From assembly GCA_012728775.1 (NCBI GenBank), contig JAAYEN010000188.1, positions 1 through 10,395 on the forward strand: a stretch of 10,395 nt of DNA, given 5' to 3'. Every line of letters starts with the position of its first letter. The first letter of the stretch is position 1. Under the pieces are notes generated by a model, which saw only the letters and a program-made list of their open reading frames with translations, was not told the DNA's origin and searched no databases. Shown here one piece after another: positions 1 through 6,331 of the stretch. The translations under genes were made by a program, and so were the position numbers. Source of the stretch: Tissierellia bacterium (GTDB lineage: Bacteria > Bacillota_A > Clostridia > Tissierellales > Peptoniphilaceae).

Positions 1-759
1 AGTCAAAATATTCATATCAGTATCAAGAAGTATCATACCTTCTTTCATATTTGAAATTATTGCTTCTAAAGTCTCTCCCTGATGTTCCATTTGAATTAGA
101 TGATGGTTTATATTTTCATTTTGATCTCTAATAATTCTAATGAAAGGATACAATTCTTTGTATTTTGTATTGATATCTCTATAATCTACATTAATATCCC
201 TTGCTTGTTCTTCAATAGTTCCAATGAAATCATCTACAGTTCTTTCAGTAATTAAAAGAGATATGATAATTCCAATAATCAAAAGAGCCCATATACCAGG
301 AAGTGCATTTTTAAAAACTTCAAAAGGATTATCCGCAAGTTTGGAAACTACAATATAATCACCATTTATAATTTCTCTAGCTTCTATTAGATAATCTCTT
401 CCTTCATTTCGATTATACAAAACCAATGACTCTGTTCCATTAATTATTTGAGATTTAATTATCGAGTCTAAATTTAAATCTCCAAGTAATTCTCTATCTC
501 CATATAAAATTTCTCCATCGCTAGAAAGGTAGAAATAATAAATATTTTTTGAACTATTTAATTTTTCAAAAATATTATCTATAATTAATTGGGAATTCGT
601 TAAGTCTGCCCATGACTCAAAACTATTTGCAATCTCTGCCAAATAGTTTTTTTCTTTATCCATGTCATTTTGATAAAAAGTGTTAAAATACAATATAGAA
701 CTAACAATAATACCAATTACAATCATTAATATTAAAGATTGTAATATCTTTTTTTTCAC
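1..759 (-). CDS. phoR: PhoR-like phosphate-sensing sensor histidine kinase, N-terminal part (runs off left edge)
   Basis: Membrane sensor kinase expected to phosphorylate the PhoP regulator encoded just upstream. I read 253 uninterrupted codons from a GTG start at 759-757; the frame continues past the left edge, so the catalytic domains are not visible. The start codon overlaps the phoP stop as GTGA, a classic translationally coupled arrangement. Visible layout: a short Lys-rich N-terminus (MKKKIL), a first membrane helix at about residues 6-24, an extracytoplasmic sensing region at about 28-153, a second membrane helix at about 155-170 (ALLIIGIIISLLI), then a cytoplasmic linker that could contain a short HAMP-like segment. 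The last visible part (about 231-253, with ISNMKEGMILLDTD) reads like the start of a PAS domain, as in PhoR/WalK-type kinases. The kinase identity rests on this topology and on the position next to phoP; no H-box or ATPase motif lies inside the window. The signal sensed is inferred from the pst context. Confidence 0.85.
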   Translation of the reverse strand, partial: MKKKILQSLILMIVIGIIVSSILYFNTFYQNDMDKEKNYLAEIANSFESWADLTNSQLIIDNIFEKLNSSKNIYYFYLSSDGEILYGDRELLGDLNLDSIIKSQIINGTESLVLYNRNEGRDYLIEAREIINGDYIVVSKLADNPFEVFKNALPGIWALLIIGIIISLLITERTVDDFIGTIEEQARDINVDYRDINTKYKELYPFIRIIRDQNENINHHLIQMEHQGETLEAIISNMKEGMILLDTDMNILT

Positions 760-1430
760 GCTGTCTCTCCAATTTTATAACCTAAATTTCTAATTGTGTG
801 TATATATTTAGACCACTCTTTTAATTTTTGTCTAAGAGTTGCTATATGCACATCTACAGTACGAGACTCACCTTCAAAGTCAAACCCCCAAACCTCATTA
901 ATGATATTTTCTCTAGTTAACACAATTTCTTTGTTTTTTAATAAATAAAGTAACAATTCAAATTCTTTAAACGTAAGATTAATTTTTTCATCTCCTAATC
1001 TTACATCTCTTTTTGTAACATCAACGGAGATTCCTTTGAATTTGTAAATTTGATCTTCCGATTGTCTACTAGTTCTACGAAGAAGTGCCTTTATTCTAGA
1101 TACCAATTCTAATACACTAAATGGTTTAGTAATATAATCGTCAGCACCTTCATCTAATCCTACTATTTTATCAACTTCAGAAGATTTTGCAGTTAATAAT
1201 ATTATTGGAATATCTGAAGTTTCAGGATTTCCTCTAATTTTTTTCATAATGCTTATTCCGTCTTCTTCTGGTAGCATAATATCTAGAAGAATAAGCTCAA
1301 CTTCTTTATTAGGAAGTTTTTCCATCATTTCTTGTCCGTTATTAAAACCTATAGCTTCATATTTATTAGCTTCCAATGTATAAACAATCAAATCTTGAAT
1401 GTTTTTATCATCTTCAATGCAGTATATCAT
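756..1430 (-). CDS. phoP: PhoP-like OmpR/PhoB-family response regulator
   Basis: DNA-binding response regulator, 224 aa, the usual full length for the family. Receiver domain at residues 1-119: acidic pocket D7-D8, phosphoacceptor D50 in LLDIMLP, switch residue T80 in LLTAK, and conserved K102-P103 in the ITKPF motif. A short linker leads to an OmpR-type winged-helix domain at about 127-222, with the typical NLTFKEFELL start, a recognition region around RTVDVHIATLRQKL, and a C-terminal hairpin ending NLGYKIGE. It lies 23 nt after phoU and overlaps the phoR GTG by 4 nt. The ATG is preceded by AAGG 9 nt upstream, a modest Shine-Dalgarno site. The position inside the pst-phoU operon makes phosphate control the natural role. 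It probably binds the TTTACA repeats upstream of pstS and so autoregulates the operon, but that is inference. Confidence 0.93.
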   Translation of the reverse strand: MIYCIEDDKNIQDLIVYTLEANKYEAIGFNNGQEMMEKLPNKEVELILLDIMLPEEDGISIMKKIRGNPETSDIPIILLTAKSSEVDKIVGLDEGADDYITKPFSVLELVSRIKALLRRTSRQSEDQIYKFKGISVDVTKRDVRLGDEKINLTFKEFELLLYLLKNKEIVLTRENIINEVWGFDFEGESRTVDVHIATLRQKLKEWSKYIHTIRNLGYKIGETA

Positions 1431-1453
1431 TTCATCACGCCTTATTGATTATT

Positions 1454-2101
1454 TTAAAAATCTTTATGTTCTCCAGTATGTGTATAAATAACCCATTCTA
1501 CAATATTTTCAGAGTGATCGCCTATTCTCTCCAAATACTTAGCTATTTGTAGTAAGTCAACTGCCTGAGATGGGTCTTGAGTATTATCTTTAATAGAATC
1601 TATTATCTTATCTTTTGCTTGATCAAATAAATCATCAACAATATCATCTTTTTTCTTAACTTCCAGTGCTAAATCTATATTTGAAACAATAAATGAATCT
1701 ATAGCTTGTTTTAGCATTTCAGTAACCACTTCATACATATCATTTATTATTGGCAAATCCCTATCTAAAGGATCATCACTCATCATCAAAACTATTTCTG
1801 CAATATCTTCTGTTTGATCACCAATTCTTTCTAGATCAGTGATTATTTTCAAAGTAGATGTGATTCTTCTCAAATCAGATGCAACTGGTTGTTGTCTTAA
1901 TATTATTTGAGTACATATCAACTCAATATTTCTTTCCATTTCATCTGTTATCTTGTCTCGTTTTATTATTTCTCTTGCTAAATCTTTATCTTTAGTAACA
2001 AGTGCCTTACTAGAGTCCTTTAATGATTTTTCGACAAATGAAAACATTTCTACTAATTTATCATGCATTTCATTTAGTTGTCTTTCAAAACTTACACGCA
2101 T
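1454..2101 (-). CDS. phoU: PhoU phosphate-signalling accessory protein
   Basis: Cytoplasmic all-helical protein, 215 aa, normal PhoU length. It links the Pst transporter to PhoR, restraining the kinase when phosphate is plentiful. Two tandem three-helix PhoU repeats are visible. Each ends in the family metal-binding signature: ERIGDQTEDIAE at residues 91-102 and ERIGDHSENIVEW at 191-203. Other typical pieces are RQLNEMHDKL near the N-terminus and LRQQPVASDLRRI at about 68-80. A strong Shine-Dalgarno site (GAAGGAGGGG, 2106-2115 read on the minus strand) sits just before the ATG, so it is probably well translated. It lies 25 nt downstream of pstB and 23 nt upstream of phoP. Its place between transporter and two-component genes is the standard Firmicute arrangement. 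No unusual residue was noticed. Confidence 0.95.
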   Translation of the reverse strand: MRVSFERQLNEMHDKLVEMFSFVEKSLKDSSKALVTKDKDLAREIIKRDKITDEMERNIELICTQIILRQQPVASDLRRITSTLKIITDLERIGDQTEDIAEIVLMMSDDPLDRDLPIINDMYEVVTEMLKQAIDSFIVSNIDLALEVKKKDDIVDDLFDQAKDKIIDSIKDNTQDPSQAVDLLQIAKYLERIGDHSENIVEWVIYTHTGEHKDF

Positions 2102-2126
2102 AAAACCCCTCCTTCTTTTTTATTTT

Positions 2127-2879
2127 TTACCCAAATCTTCCTGTTACATAACGCTCGGTCTCTTCATTTTTGGGCATGTTGAATATTTGGTCAGTTTCTC
2201 CAAATTCTAGAACCTTTCCTTGTAAGAAAAAAGCAGTTTTGTCAGAAACTCTAGTTGCTTGTTGCATATTATGTGTGACCATAACTATAGTATATTTTTC
2301 CTTTAATTCTGTTACCAAATCCTCAATTTTTGTCGTTGAAATTGGATCTAGTGCTGAAGTTGGTTCATCCATTAATAGAACTTCAGGTTCAACTGCCAAT
2401 GCTCTTGCAATACAAATTCTTTGTTGTTGTCCACCTGATAACGACAATGCGTTTCTATATAAAATATCTTTAACTTCTTCCCAAATAGCTGCATTTCTCA
2501 AAGAACGCTCTACAATATCATCTAATTGAGCTTTATCTCTTATATGATGCGTTCTTGGCCCATAAGCTATATTATCGTATATGCTCATAGGAAATGGATT
2601 GGGATTTTGAAAAACCATACCCACTCTTTTTCTAAGAATATTAACGTCATAATCAGGTGTATAAATATCTTCGCCATCTAATAATATTTGTCCATTTATT
2701 CTTACTCCTTCTATCAAATCATTCATTCGATTTAAAGTTTTAATAAAAGTTGACTTTCCACAACCACTTGGACCTATAAAAGCAGTTAACTCATTAGGCT
2801 GGATTTCCATATTAACTTTGTGTAAAGCTTGAAAATCACCATAATAAAGATCTAAATCTGTTACATCAATTTTACCCAT
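2127..2879 (-). CDS. pstB: PstB phosphate ABC transporter ATP-binding protein
   Basis: Cytoplasmic ATPase of the high-affinity phosphate importer, 250 aa, typical PstB length. All nucleotide-binding motifs are intact: Walker [10 protein letters not shown] at 36-44, Q-loop Q91 in the PstB-characteristic [15 protein letters not shown] stretch, ABC signature LSGGQQQR at 147-154, Walker B LLMDEP with D171-E172, D-loop SALD at 175-178, and switch H203 in VMVTHNM. The N-terminal [18 protein letters not shown] is also typical of PstB. The start lies only 3 nt after the pstA stop, and its Shine-Dalgarno GGGAG lies inside the end of pstA, so translation is probably coupled. It should pair as a homodimer with PstC/PstA through their EAA loops. 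Identification is secure. Confidence 0.97.
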   Translation of the reverse strand: MGKIDVTDLDLYYGDFQALHKVNMEIQPNELTAFIGPSGCGKSTFIKTLNRMNDLIEGVRINGQILLDGEDIYTPDYDVNILRKRVGMVFQNPNPFPMSIYDNIAYGPRTHHIRDKAQLDDIVERSLRNAAIWEEVKDILYRNALSLSGGQQQRICIARALAVEPEVLLMDEPTSALDPISTTKIEDLVTELKEKYTIVMVTHNMQQATRVSDKTAFFLQGKVLEFGETDQIFNMPKNEETERYVTGRFG

Positions 2880-2882
2880 ACA

Positions 2883-3719
2883 TCATACTCCCGTCAATTT
2901 ATTACTAAGCCACACAGACAACTGATTTAAAATAATTACAACTACTAATAGTATAACGCCTGTCGCAAAAGCTTCATTCACATGTAAACCCTCATTGGAT
3001 AAAACATACATATGAAGTGCAAGTGTTCTTCCTGAACTCATTAAGTTTTTTGGCATGTTAGTAGAAGTACCTAAAGTATAAATCAGTGCAGCAGTCTCTC
3101 CTATTACTCTTCCGATTGCCAAAATCACACCAGATACTACACCAGGCATAGCCGTTGGTAAAACTACTTTAAAAATAGTCCTTAATTTTCCTGCTCCTAA
3201 AGCAAAGCTTCCATTTCTTAAGGAATCATTTACTGATATCAAAGCTTCTTCAGTAGATCTAATAATCAAAGGTAATATCATTATTGAAACTGTCAAAACT
3301 CCCGAAATTATAGAATAACCAAATTCTAAAAAAATACCAAAAAATAACATTCCAAATAATCCATAAACTATAGATGGTATAGCAGCCAAAGTCTCAGAAG
3401 ATATCCTAATTAACTCAACTATTTTACTACCTTTGGTAGCATATTCTACTAAATAGAAACCAGTAAAAACGCCTATAGGGGCAGCAATTAGAATAGATAG
3501 ACCTACAATTATTACTGTTGTAACAATAGCTGGTGTCATAGATACATTTTGTGTAGTATATTTCCACTCAAAAATACTTGGACTCAAACTAGAAACCCCT
3601 CTTAGTAATATATATCCAATTAAGAAAAATAATACCGAAAAGGTAAAAATAGTTGCAAGTCTCATTAATATATAAAATATAGTGCTACCAGTATCTCTTT
3701 TAATATTATTCCCTTGCAT
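2883..3719 (-). CDS. pstA: PstA phosphate ABC transporter permease
   Basis: Integral membrane permease, 278 aa, forming the translocation pathway with PstC. About six hydrophobic helices are visible, at roughly residues 17-40, 62-90, 106-131, 136-154, 190-215 and 251-272. A cytoplasmic EAA-type loop lies at about 155-190 (STEEALISVNDSLRNGSFAL), with the G-A-G and VVLPTAMPG pieces that contact PstB. The AAIPSIVYGLFG and AIGRVIGETA motifs are characteristic of PstA/PstC. Its ATG shares one base with the pstC stop (TAATG), and its Shine-Dalgarno GAGGAG lies within the pstC tail, indicating translational coupling. PstA and PstC are paralogues; this copy is called PstA because it lies next to pstB and has the STEEAL loop. 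Confidence 0.95.
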   Translation of the reverse strand: MQGNNIKRDTGSTIFYILMRLATIFTFSVLFFLIGYILLRGVSSLSPSIFEWKYTTQNVSMTPAIVTTVIIVGLSILIAAPIGVFTGFYLVEYATKGSKIVELIRISSETLAAIPSIVYGLFGMLFFGIFLEFGYSIISGVLTVSIMILPLIIRSTEEALISVNDSLRNGSFALGAGKLRTIFKVVLPTAMPGVVSGVILAIGRVIGETAALIYTLGTSTNMPKNLMSSGRTLALHMYVLSNEGLHVNEAFATGVILLVVVIILNQLSVWLSNKLTGV

Positions 3720-4585
3720 TATAATGAACTCCTCTTCTTAAAAATATATAGAGCAAAGTTTATTAATAAAATAAATATAAATAATAAAACAGCACTAGCA
3801 ATTAACGCTTCTCTATGCGCACCATGAGCGTATGCCATCTCTAAAACTACATTCATAGTTAAAGTTCTTATTCCTTTAGTAACGTCTGCCGTTAACCAAG
3901 GTTGTCCACCCGCTACTAATACAACAGCCATAGTTTCTCCTATTGCTCTTCCTATTCCTAAAACTACTGATGCAAAAATACCAGACTTTGCTGCAGGAAT
4001 AATAACTTTATACATGCTTCTTTCATGGGACGCACCAAGAGCCAGACTCCCTTCGTAGTAAGCTTTAGGTACAGCTCTAATCGCAGCTTCTGATAAAGAA
4101 ATAATAGTTGGTAAAATCATAATGGCTAATAAAGATGAAGCAGCTAAAATACTTAATCCTTGTCCGCCCACCAATCTTTTAATTAATGGTACTATAACTT
4201 GTAATGCAAAAAAACCATAAACAATGGATGGGATTCCTGCCATCAAGTTTAAAAGAGGTTTTAAGAATTTATATAATTTTTTATTAGCACTTTTCGCAAG
4301 ATAGCTAGCTGTCAATATTCCAATAGGAATACCTCCAATTACCGCCAGTATAGTAGTATATACTGAGCCCCAAATCATTGGTAGCACTCCAAATTGTGGT
4401 ACTTTATCTCCAGGTCTCCAAACAGTTCCAAATACAAACTTACCTATTCCGTAATCAAGCATAAAAGGTACACCACCTTGGAAGATGAAAACACATATAA
4501 GAATAATACTTAGTACAGATATAAGGGCAGAAACCAAAAAGACATATTTCATTATGCTTTCTAAAATATATTTATTTTTTTTCAT
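3719..4585 (-). CDS. pstC: PstC phosphate ABC transporter permease
   Basis: Integral membrane permease, 288 aa, the partner of PstA. Hydrophobic helices lie at about residues 14-36, 69-95, 117-138, 145-166, 202-232 and 262-282. The cytoplasmic EAA loop begins SEAAIRAVPKAYYEGSLALG (about 165-184) and ends VIIPAA, the docking site for PstB. The periplasmic-side WRPGDKVPQFGVLPMIWGS stretch (56-74) is typical of PstC, matching the usual W.P....FG..P...G.. pattern. AGIPSIVYGFFAL and IGRAIGETMAV are shared PstA/PstC motifs. GGAG lies 6 nt before the ATG (GGAGAAAATATG). The 60-nt gap from pstS contains a stem-loop that may lower expression of pstC and the rest of the operon relative to pstS. Confidence 0.96.
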   Translation of the reverse strand: MKKNKYILESIMKYVFLVSALISVLSIILICVFIFQGGVPFMLDYGIGKFVFGTVWRPGDKVPQFGVLPMIWGSVYTTILAVIGGIPIGILTASYLAKSANKKLYKFLKPLLNLMAGIPSIVYGFFALQVIVPLIKRLVGGQGLSILAASSLLAIMILPTIISLSEAAIRAVPKAYYEGSLALGASHERSMYKVIIPAAKSGIFASVVLGIGRAIGETMAVVLVAGGQPWLTADVTKGIRTLTMNVVLEMAYAHGAHREALIASAVLLFIFILLINFALYIFKKRSSL

Positions 4586-4603
4586 ATTTTCTCCAAATTC
4601 TAA

Positions 4604-4633
4604 TAAAGCCCAAGCGTATCCGCCTAGGCTTTA
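4604..4633 (-). terminator. Stem-loop in the pstS-pstC gap (partial terminator, attenuator or RNA-processing hairpin)
   Basis: In the plus-strand reading, TAAAGCC (4604-4610) pairs with GGCTTTA (4627-4633). A 3x3 internal loop with one central A-T pair follows, then GCG (4614-4616) pairs with CGC (4621-4623) around a TATC loop. On the transcribed minus strand the hairpin follows the pstS stop by 12 nt and is followed by TTAG rather than a U-run, so it is not a convincing full terminator. In binding-protein transporter operons such a hairpin commonly stabilises the upstream mRNA or partly stops transcription, giving more binding protein than permease. That role is inferred here. Confidence 0.6.
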
Positions 4634-4645
4634 AGATTAATCCTA

Positions 4646-5587
4646 TTACTTAATTACTTCATTCCAAGTAGTTATCTCGCCAATGAAGATTTTTTGAATT
4701 TCATCCATTGTAAGAGTTTCAAGCGGGTTGTCATTATGAACTATTACTGCTATACCATCTATAGCAATTACTGATGACTCAAGAGCTGCTGCCTCTTCAT
4801 CTTTAAGTTCTCTAGATGCCATACCTATATTTGCTTGTCCTTCCATTGCAGCTGTCATACCTGCTGATGATCCTGTGGATTGAATATCAACTTGAACATC
4901 AGGGTTGTGAACTGTATAAGCTTCTACTAATTTTTCCATTACTGGAGTAACTGAAGTAGAACCACCTACGGTAATTTGTCCACTAAGTCCAGCTGGTTCA
5001 TAATCTTCTTCTACTCCAGCAGAAACAAATCCAGATTCTTCAACAACAGCTTGTCCCTCTGGGCTATGAATAAATTTCATTAAATCTTGTCCAATTTCTC
5101 CAATTGAATCTTCTTTCCATGCTACATTAAATGGTCTTGCTACTGGATAAGTTCCAGATTTGACATTGTCAGCTGTAGCATCTACACCTTCAACTTGGAT
5201 TGCTTTTACAGTGTCATTTAAAGATCCTAGTGAAATATATCCTATTCCAACTTCATCTCCAGAAACTGTAGTCATAACTCCGTTTGTAGAGTTTTGAATA
5301 ATCGCTCCAACAGATGTATTATCATTTCCGTCAGATTCTACTCCAGTTATTTCTACAAAAGCTCCTCTTGTTCCAGAACCGTCTTCTCTAGAAATAACAT
5401 CAATTGATGCAGATGTATCAAAGTTTGATTCTTCTGCAGGTTCTTCAACTGTTTCTGTTGATTCTTCCCTTGTTTCAACTGTTTCTTCAGCTGGTGTTTC
5501 AGCTGGTTTTTGTTCATTGTTACATGCTACTAAACCAAATACCAGTACTACTAGCATCAATAATGATGCGATTTTTCTTAAATTCAT
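4646..5587 (-). CDS. pstS: PstS phosphate-binding lipoprotein with circularly permuted domain order
   Basis: Extracellular lipid-anchored phosphate receptor of the Pst importer, 313 aa from the ATG at 5587. This start is preferred because AGGAGG lies 10 nt before it and a lipoprotein signal follows at once (MNLRKIASLLML, lipobox LVAC, lipidated C22). An in-frame ATG at 5620 has neither. Residues 25-54 are an acidic Glu/Thr/Pro linker. The binding domain is in unusual order. First comes the normally C-terminal half: SREDGSGTR at 66-74, GIGYISLGSLNDTVKA at 114-129, YPVARPF at 147-153, and SPEGQAVVEESGFV at 175-188. A linker of about 14 residues follows. Then comes the normally N-terminal half: ITVGGSTSVTPVMEKL at 205-220, STGSSAGM at 237-244, IGMASRELKDEE at 254-265, IDGIAVIV at 276-283, and IFIGEITTWNEVIK at 300-313, which ends the protein. 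In ordinary PstS the GSTSV half comes first and TTWNEV leads into SREDGSGTR. All expected phosphate-contact motifs remain, so it is probably functional. PstS identity is secure; the permutation is read directly from motif order. Confidence 0.95.
   Translation of the reverse strand: MNLRKIASLLMLVVLVFGLVACNNEQKPAETPAEETVETREESTETVEEPAEESNFDTSASIDVISREDGSGTRGAFVEITGVESDGNDNTSVGAIIQNSTNGVMTTVSGDEVGIGYISLGSLNDTVKAIQVEGVDATADNVKSGTYPVARPFNVAWKEDSIGEIGQDLMKFIHSPEGQAVVEESGFVSAGVEEDYEPAGLSGQITVGGSTSVTPVMEKLVEAYTVHNPDVQVDIQSTGSSAGMTAAMEGQANIGMASRELKDEEAAALESSVIAIDGIAVIVHNDNPLETLTMDEIQKIFIGEITTWNEVIK
5426..5515 (-). repeat. Low-complexity acidic linker of PstS with imperfect internal repeats
   Basis: Codons for PstS residues 25-54 are almost entirely Glu, Thr, Pro, Ala, Val and Ser, with recurring ETVE/EETV/TETVEEPAEE units. 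The DNA shows matching imperfect repeats; on the plus strand TTCAACTGTTTCT occurs twice (5446-5458 and 5476-5488). It probably acts as a flexible tether between the lipidated cysteine and the binding domain. Such tracts are prone to length variation between strains, which is inference here. Confidence 0.55.
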
Positions 5588-5597
5588 GTTGCAAATT

Positions 5598-5603
5598 CCT
5601 CCT
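5598..5603 (-). promoter_or_regulatory. Shine-Dalgarno site fixing the pstS start
   Basis: AGGAGG on the minus strand, 10 nt before the ATG at 5587. It decides between two in-frame ATGs: the upstream one at 5620 has only TCTACTCTATGAA before it, with no ribosome-binding site. The choice also places the lipoprotein signal peptide at the very N-terminus. Confidence 0.85.
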
Positions 5604-5631
5604 AGAATTTCATTATTCATTTCATAGAGTA

Positions 5632-5648
5632 GAATATGACATGAATAT
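5632..5648 (-). repeat. Short direct repeat in the pstS leader/promoter region
   Basis: GAATAT occurs at 5632-5637 and 5643-5648 on the plus strand (ATATTC ATGTC ATATTC on the minus strand). The period is 11 nt, the same spacing as the TTTACA pair upstream but not in phase with it. The second copy overlaps the predicted -10 box. It could be part of an extended regulator site or chance in AT-rich DNA. Confidence 0.35.
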
Positions 5649-5684
5649 TAATTTGATATTTATAAATTGTAAAGAGTATGTAAA
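5645..5684 (-). promoter_or_regulatory. Predicted pst operon promoter with PHO-box-like TTTACA repeats
   Basis: On the minus strand, TTTACA (5684-5679), five bases TACTC, and a second TTTACA (5673-5668) form a direct repeat of 11-nt period, one helical turn. Known Gram-positive PhoP sites are tandem TT(A/T/C)ACA-type hexamers with about this spacing. Two degenerate hexamers continue in phase (TAAATA at 5662-5657 and TTAATA at 5651-5646). The downstream TTTACA also works as a -35 box, with TAATAT (5650-5645) as -10 after a 17-nt spacer. Transcription would start near 5638, leaving a leader of about 50 nt. PhoP control is inferred from site resemblance and the presence of phoP in the same operon. 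Confidence 0.6.
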
Positions 5685-5696
5685 GTCACAAACTTT

Positions 5697-6272
5697 TCAC
5701 ATATTACCCCTCAAATATGCTTCATCTGCATTTTCTTGTAAAGCTAAAATAGTTTCTTCAAAAAGCTGCTCCTTAGTCCACCCAAGCATTTCAGCACCTT
5801 TTAAAATAATATCTCTATCCACGCCTGCTGCAAATTTTTTATCTTTAAATTTTTTATTTAAAGAACTTATTTTTAAATCTAAAACCGATTGGGAAGGTCT
5901 CATTAAACACGCAGCATTTATTAACCCTGTCAATTCATCAATTGCAAATAAAATTTTTTCCATTTGACTTTTTGGTTCTATTTCACTGCATATTCCATAT
6001 CCATGGGAAATCATAGCATTTATATACTCTTCTGGGTAATCATTTTCTTTTAATATTTCCTCAGTCTTCTTACAGTGTTCTTCAGGATATTTTTCATAAT
6101 CCAAATCATGTAAAAAACCGATGATTCTCCATTTTTCTTCATCTTCTTCAAACTTGTTTGCAAAATACTTCATAACAACCTCTACTTGTTTAGCGTGTTT
6201 ATATAAAGCTTCTGATTCATTAAATTTTAAAAATAATTCTTCTGCGTCAGATCTTGTTGGTATATATTCCAT
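5697..6272 (-). CDS. HD-domain (HDIG-type) metal-dependent phosphohydrolase, substrate unknown
   Basis: Small soluble protein, 191 aa, of the HD superfamily. Metal-binding residues appear in the expected order: H26 (YKHAKQV), H55-D56 (GFLHDLDYEKYP), H90 (MISHGYG) and D112 (FAIDELTGLI). Members hydrolyse phosphomonoesters or phosphodiesters, often of nucleotides, but this subgroup's substrate is not known to me and I assign none. The C-terminal part (about 145-191: KKFAAGVDRDIILKGAEMLGW) matches the style of small HD hydrolases frequently annotated in Firmicutes. A good Shine-Dalgarno GGGGAG (6281-6286) lies 8 nt before the ATG. The stop lies only 13 nt from the TTTACA repeats of the pst promoter and no terminator is seen between them, so readthrough into the pst operon is possible. 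No signal peptide or membrane helix is visible. Confidence 0.85.
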   Translation of the reverse strand: MEYIPTRSDAEELFLKFNESEALYKHAKQVEVVMKYFANKFEEDEEKWRIIGFLHDLDYEKYPEEHCKKTEEILKENDYPEEYINAMISHGYGICSEIEPKSQMEKILFAIDELTGLINAACLMRPSQSVLDLKISSLNKKFKDKKFAAGVDRDIILKGAEMLGWTKEQLFEETILALQENADEAYLRGNM

Positions 6273-6296
6273 TTTATTATCTCCCCTTTTTAATAA

Positions 6297-6325
6297 ATAT
6301 TAGTATATTAGATACATTTTAGCAA
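6297..6325 (-). promoter_or_regulatory. Candidate promoter for the HD-domain gene
   Basis: On the minus strand, TTGCTA (6325-6320) and TAATAT (6302-6297) are separated by exactly 17 nt; each matches the sigma-A consensus at four of six bases. Transcription would start about 20 nt before the HD gene ATG, just ahead of its Shine-Dalgarno site. In AT-rich DNA such matches are common, so this is tentative. Confidence 0.35.
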
Positions 6326-6331
6326 ATTTTT

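Noticed and set aside
2170..2529. Plus-strand open frame opposite pstB
   Set aside because: Complement of strongly conserved PstB motifs (signature, Walker B, H-loop); Cys/Ser/Ile-rich composition and no start-site context.
4604..4633. Full rho-independent terminator ending a monocistronic pstS transcript
   Set aside because: No U-run follows the hairpin on the transcribed strand, the stem has an internal loop, and pstC has no obvious promoter of its own.
4646..5587. PstS motif order as an assembly error or frameshift artefact
   Set aside because: The frame is continuous, the protein starts with a proper lipobox signal and ends cleanly at the GEITTWNEV region, and neither half is duplicated or broken. 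A local rearrangement error would be unlikely to leave such exact boundaries, though read-level confirmation is not possible here.
5588..5620. PstS start at the upstream ATG (5620), adding 11 residues
   Set aside because: No Shine-Dalgarno before it, and it would put a polar stretch (NNEILGGICN) ahead of the lipoprotein signal; AGGAGG fits the ATG at 5587.
5404..5967. Long plus-strand open frame antisense to the pstS start and the HD gene
   Set aside because: It crosses the pst promoter, its start half is the complement of the PstS acidic linker (giving a Leu/Gln-rich run), it resembles no family I know, and both overlapped minus-strand frames carry clear conserved motifs.
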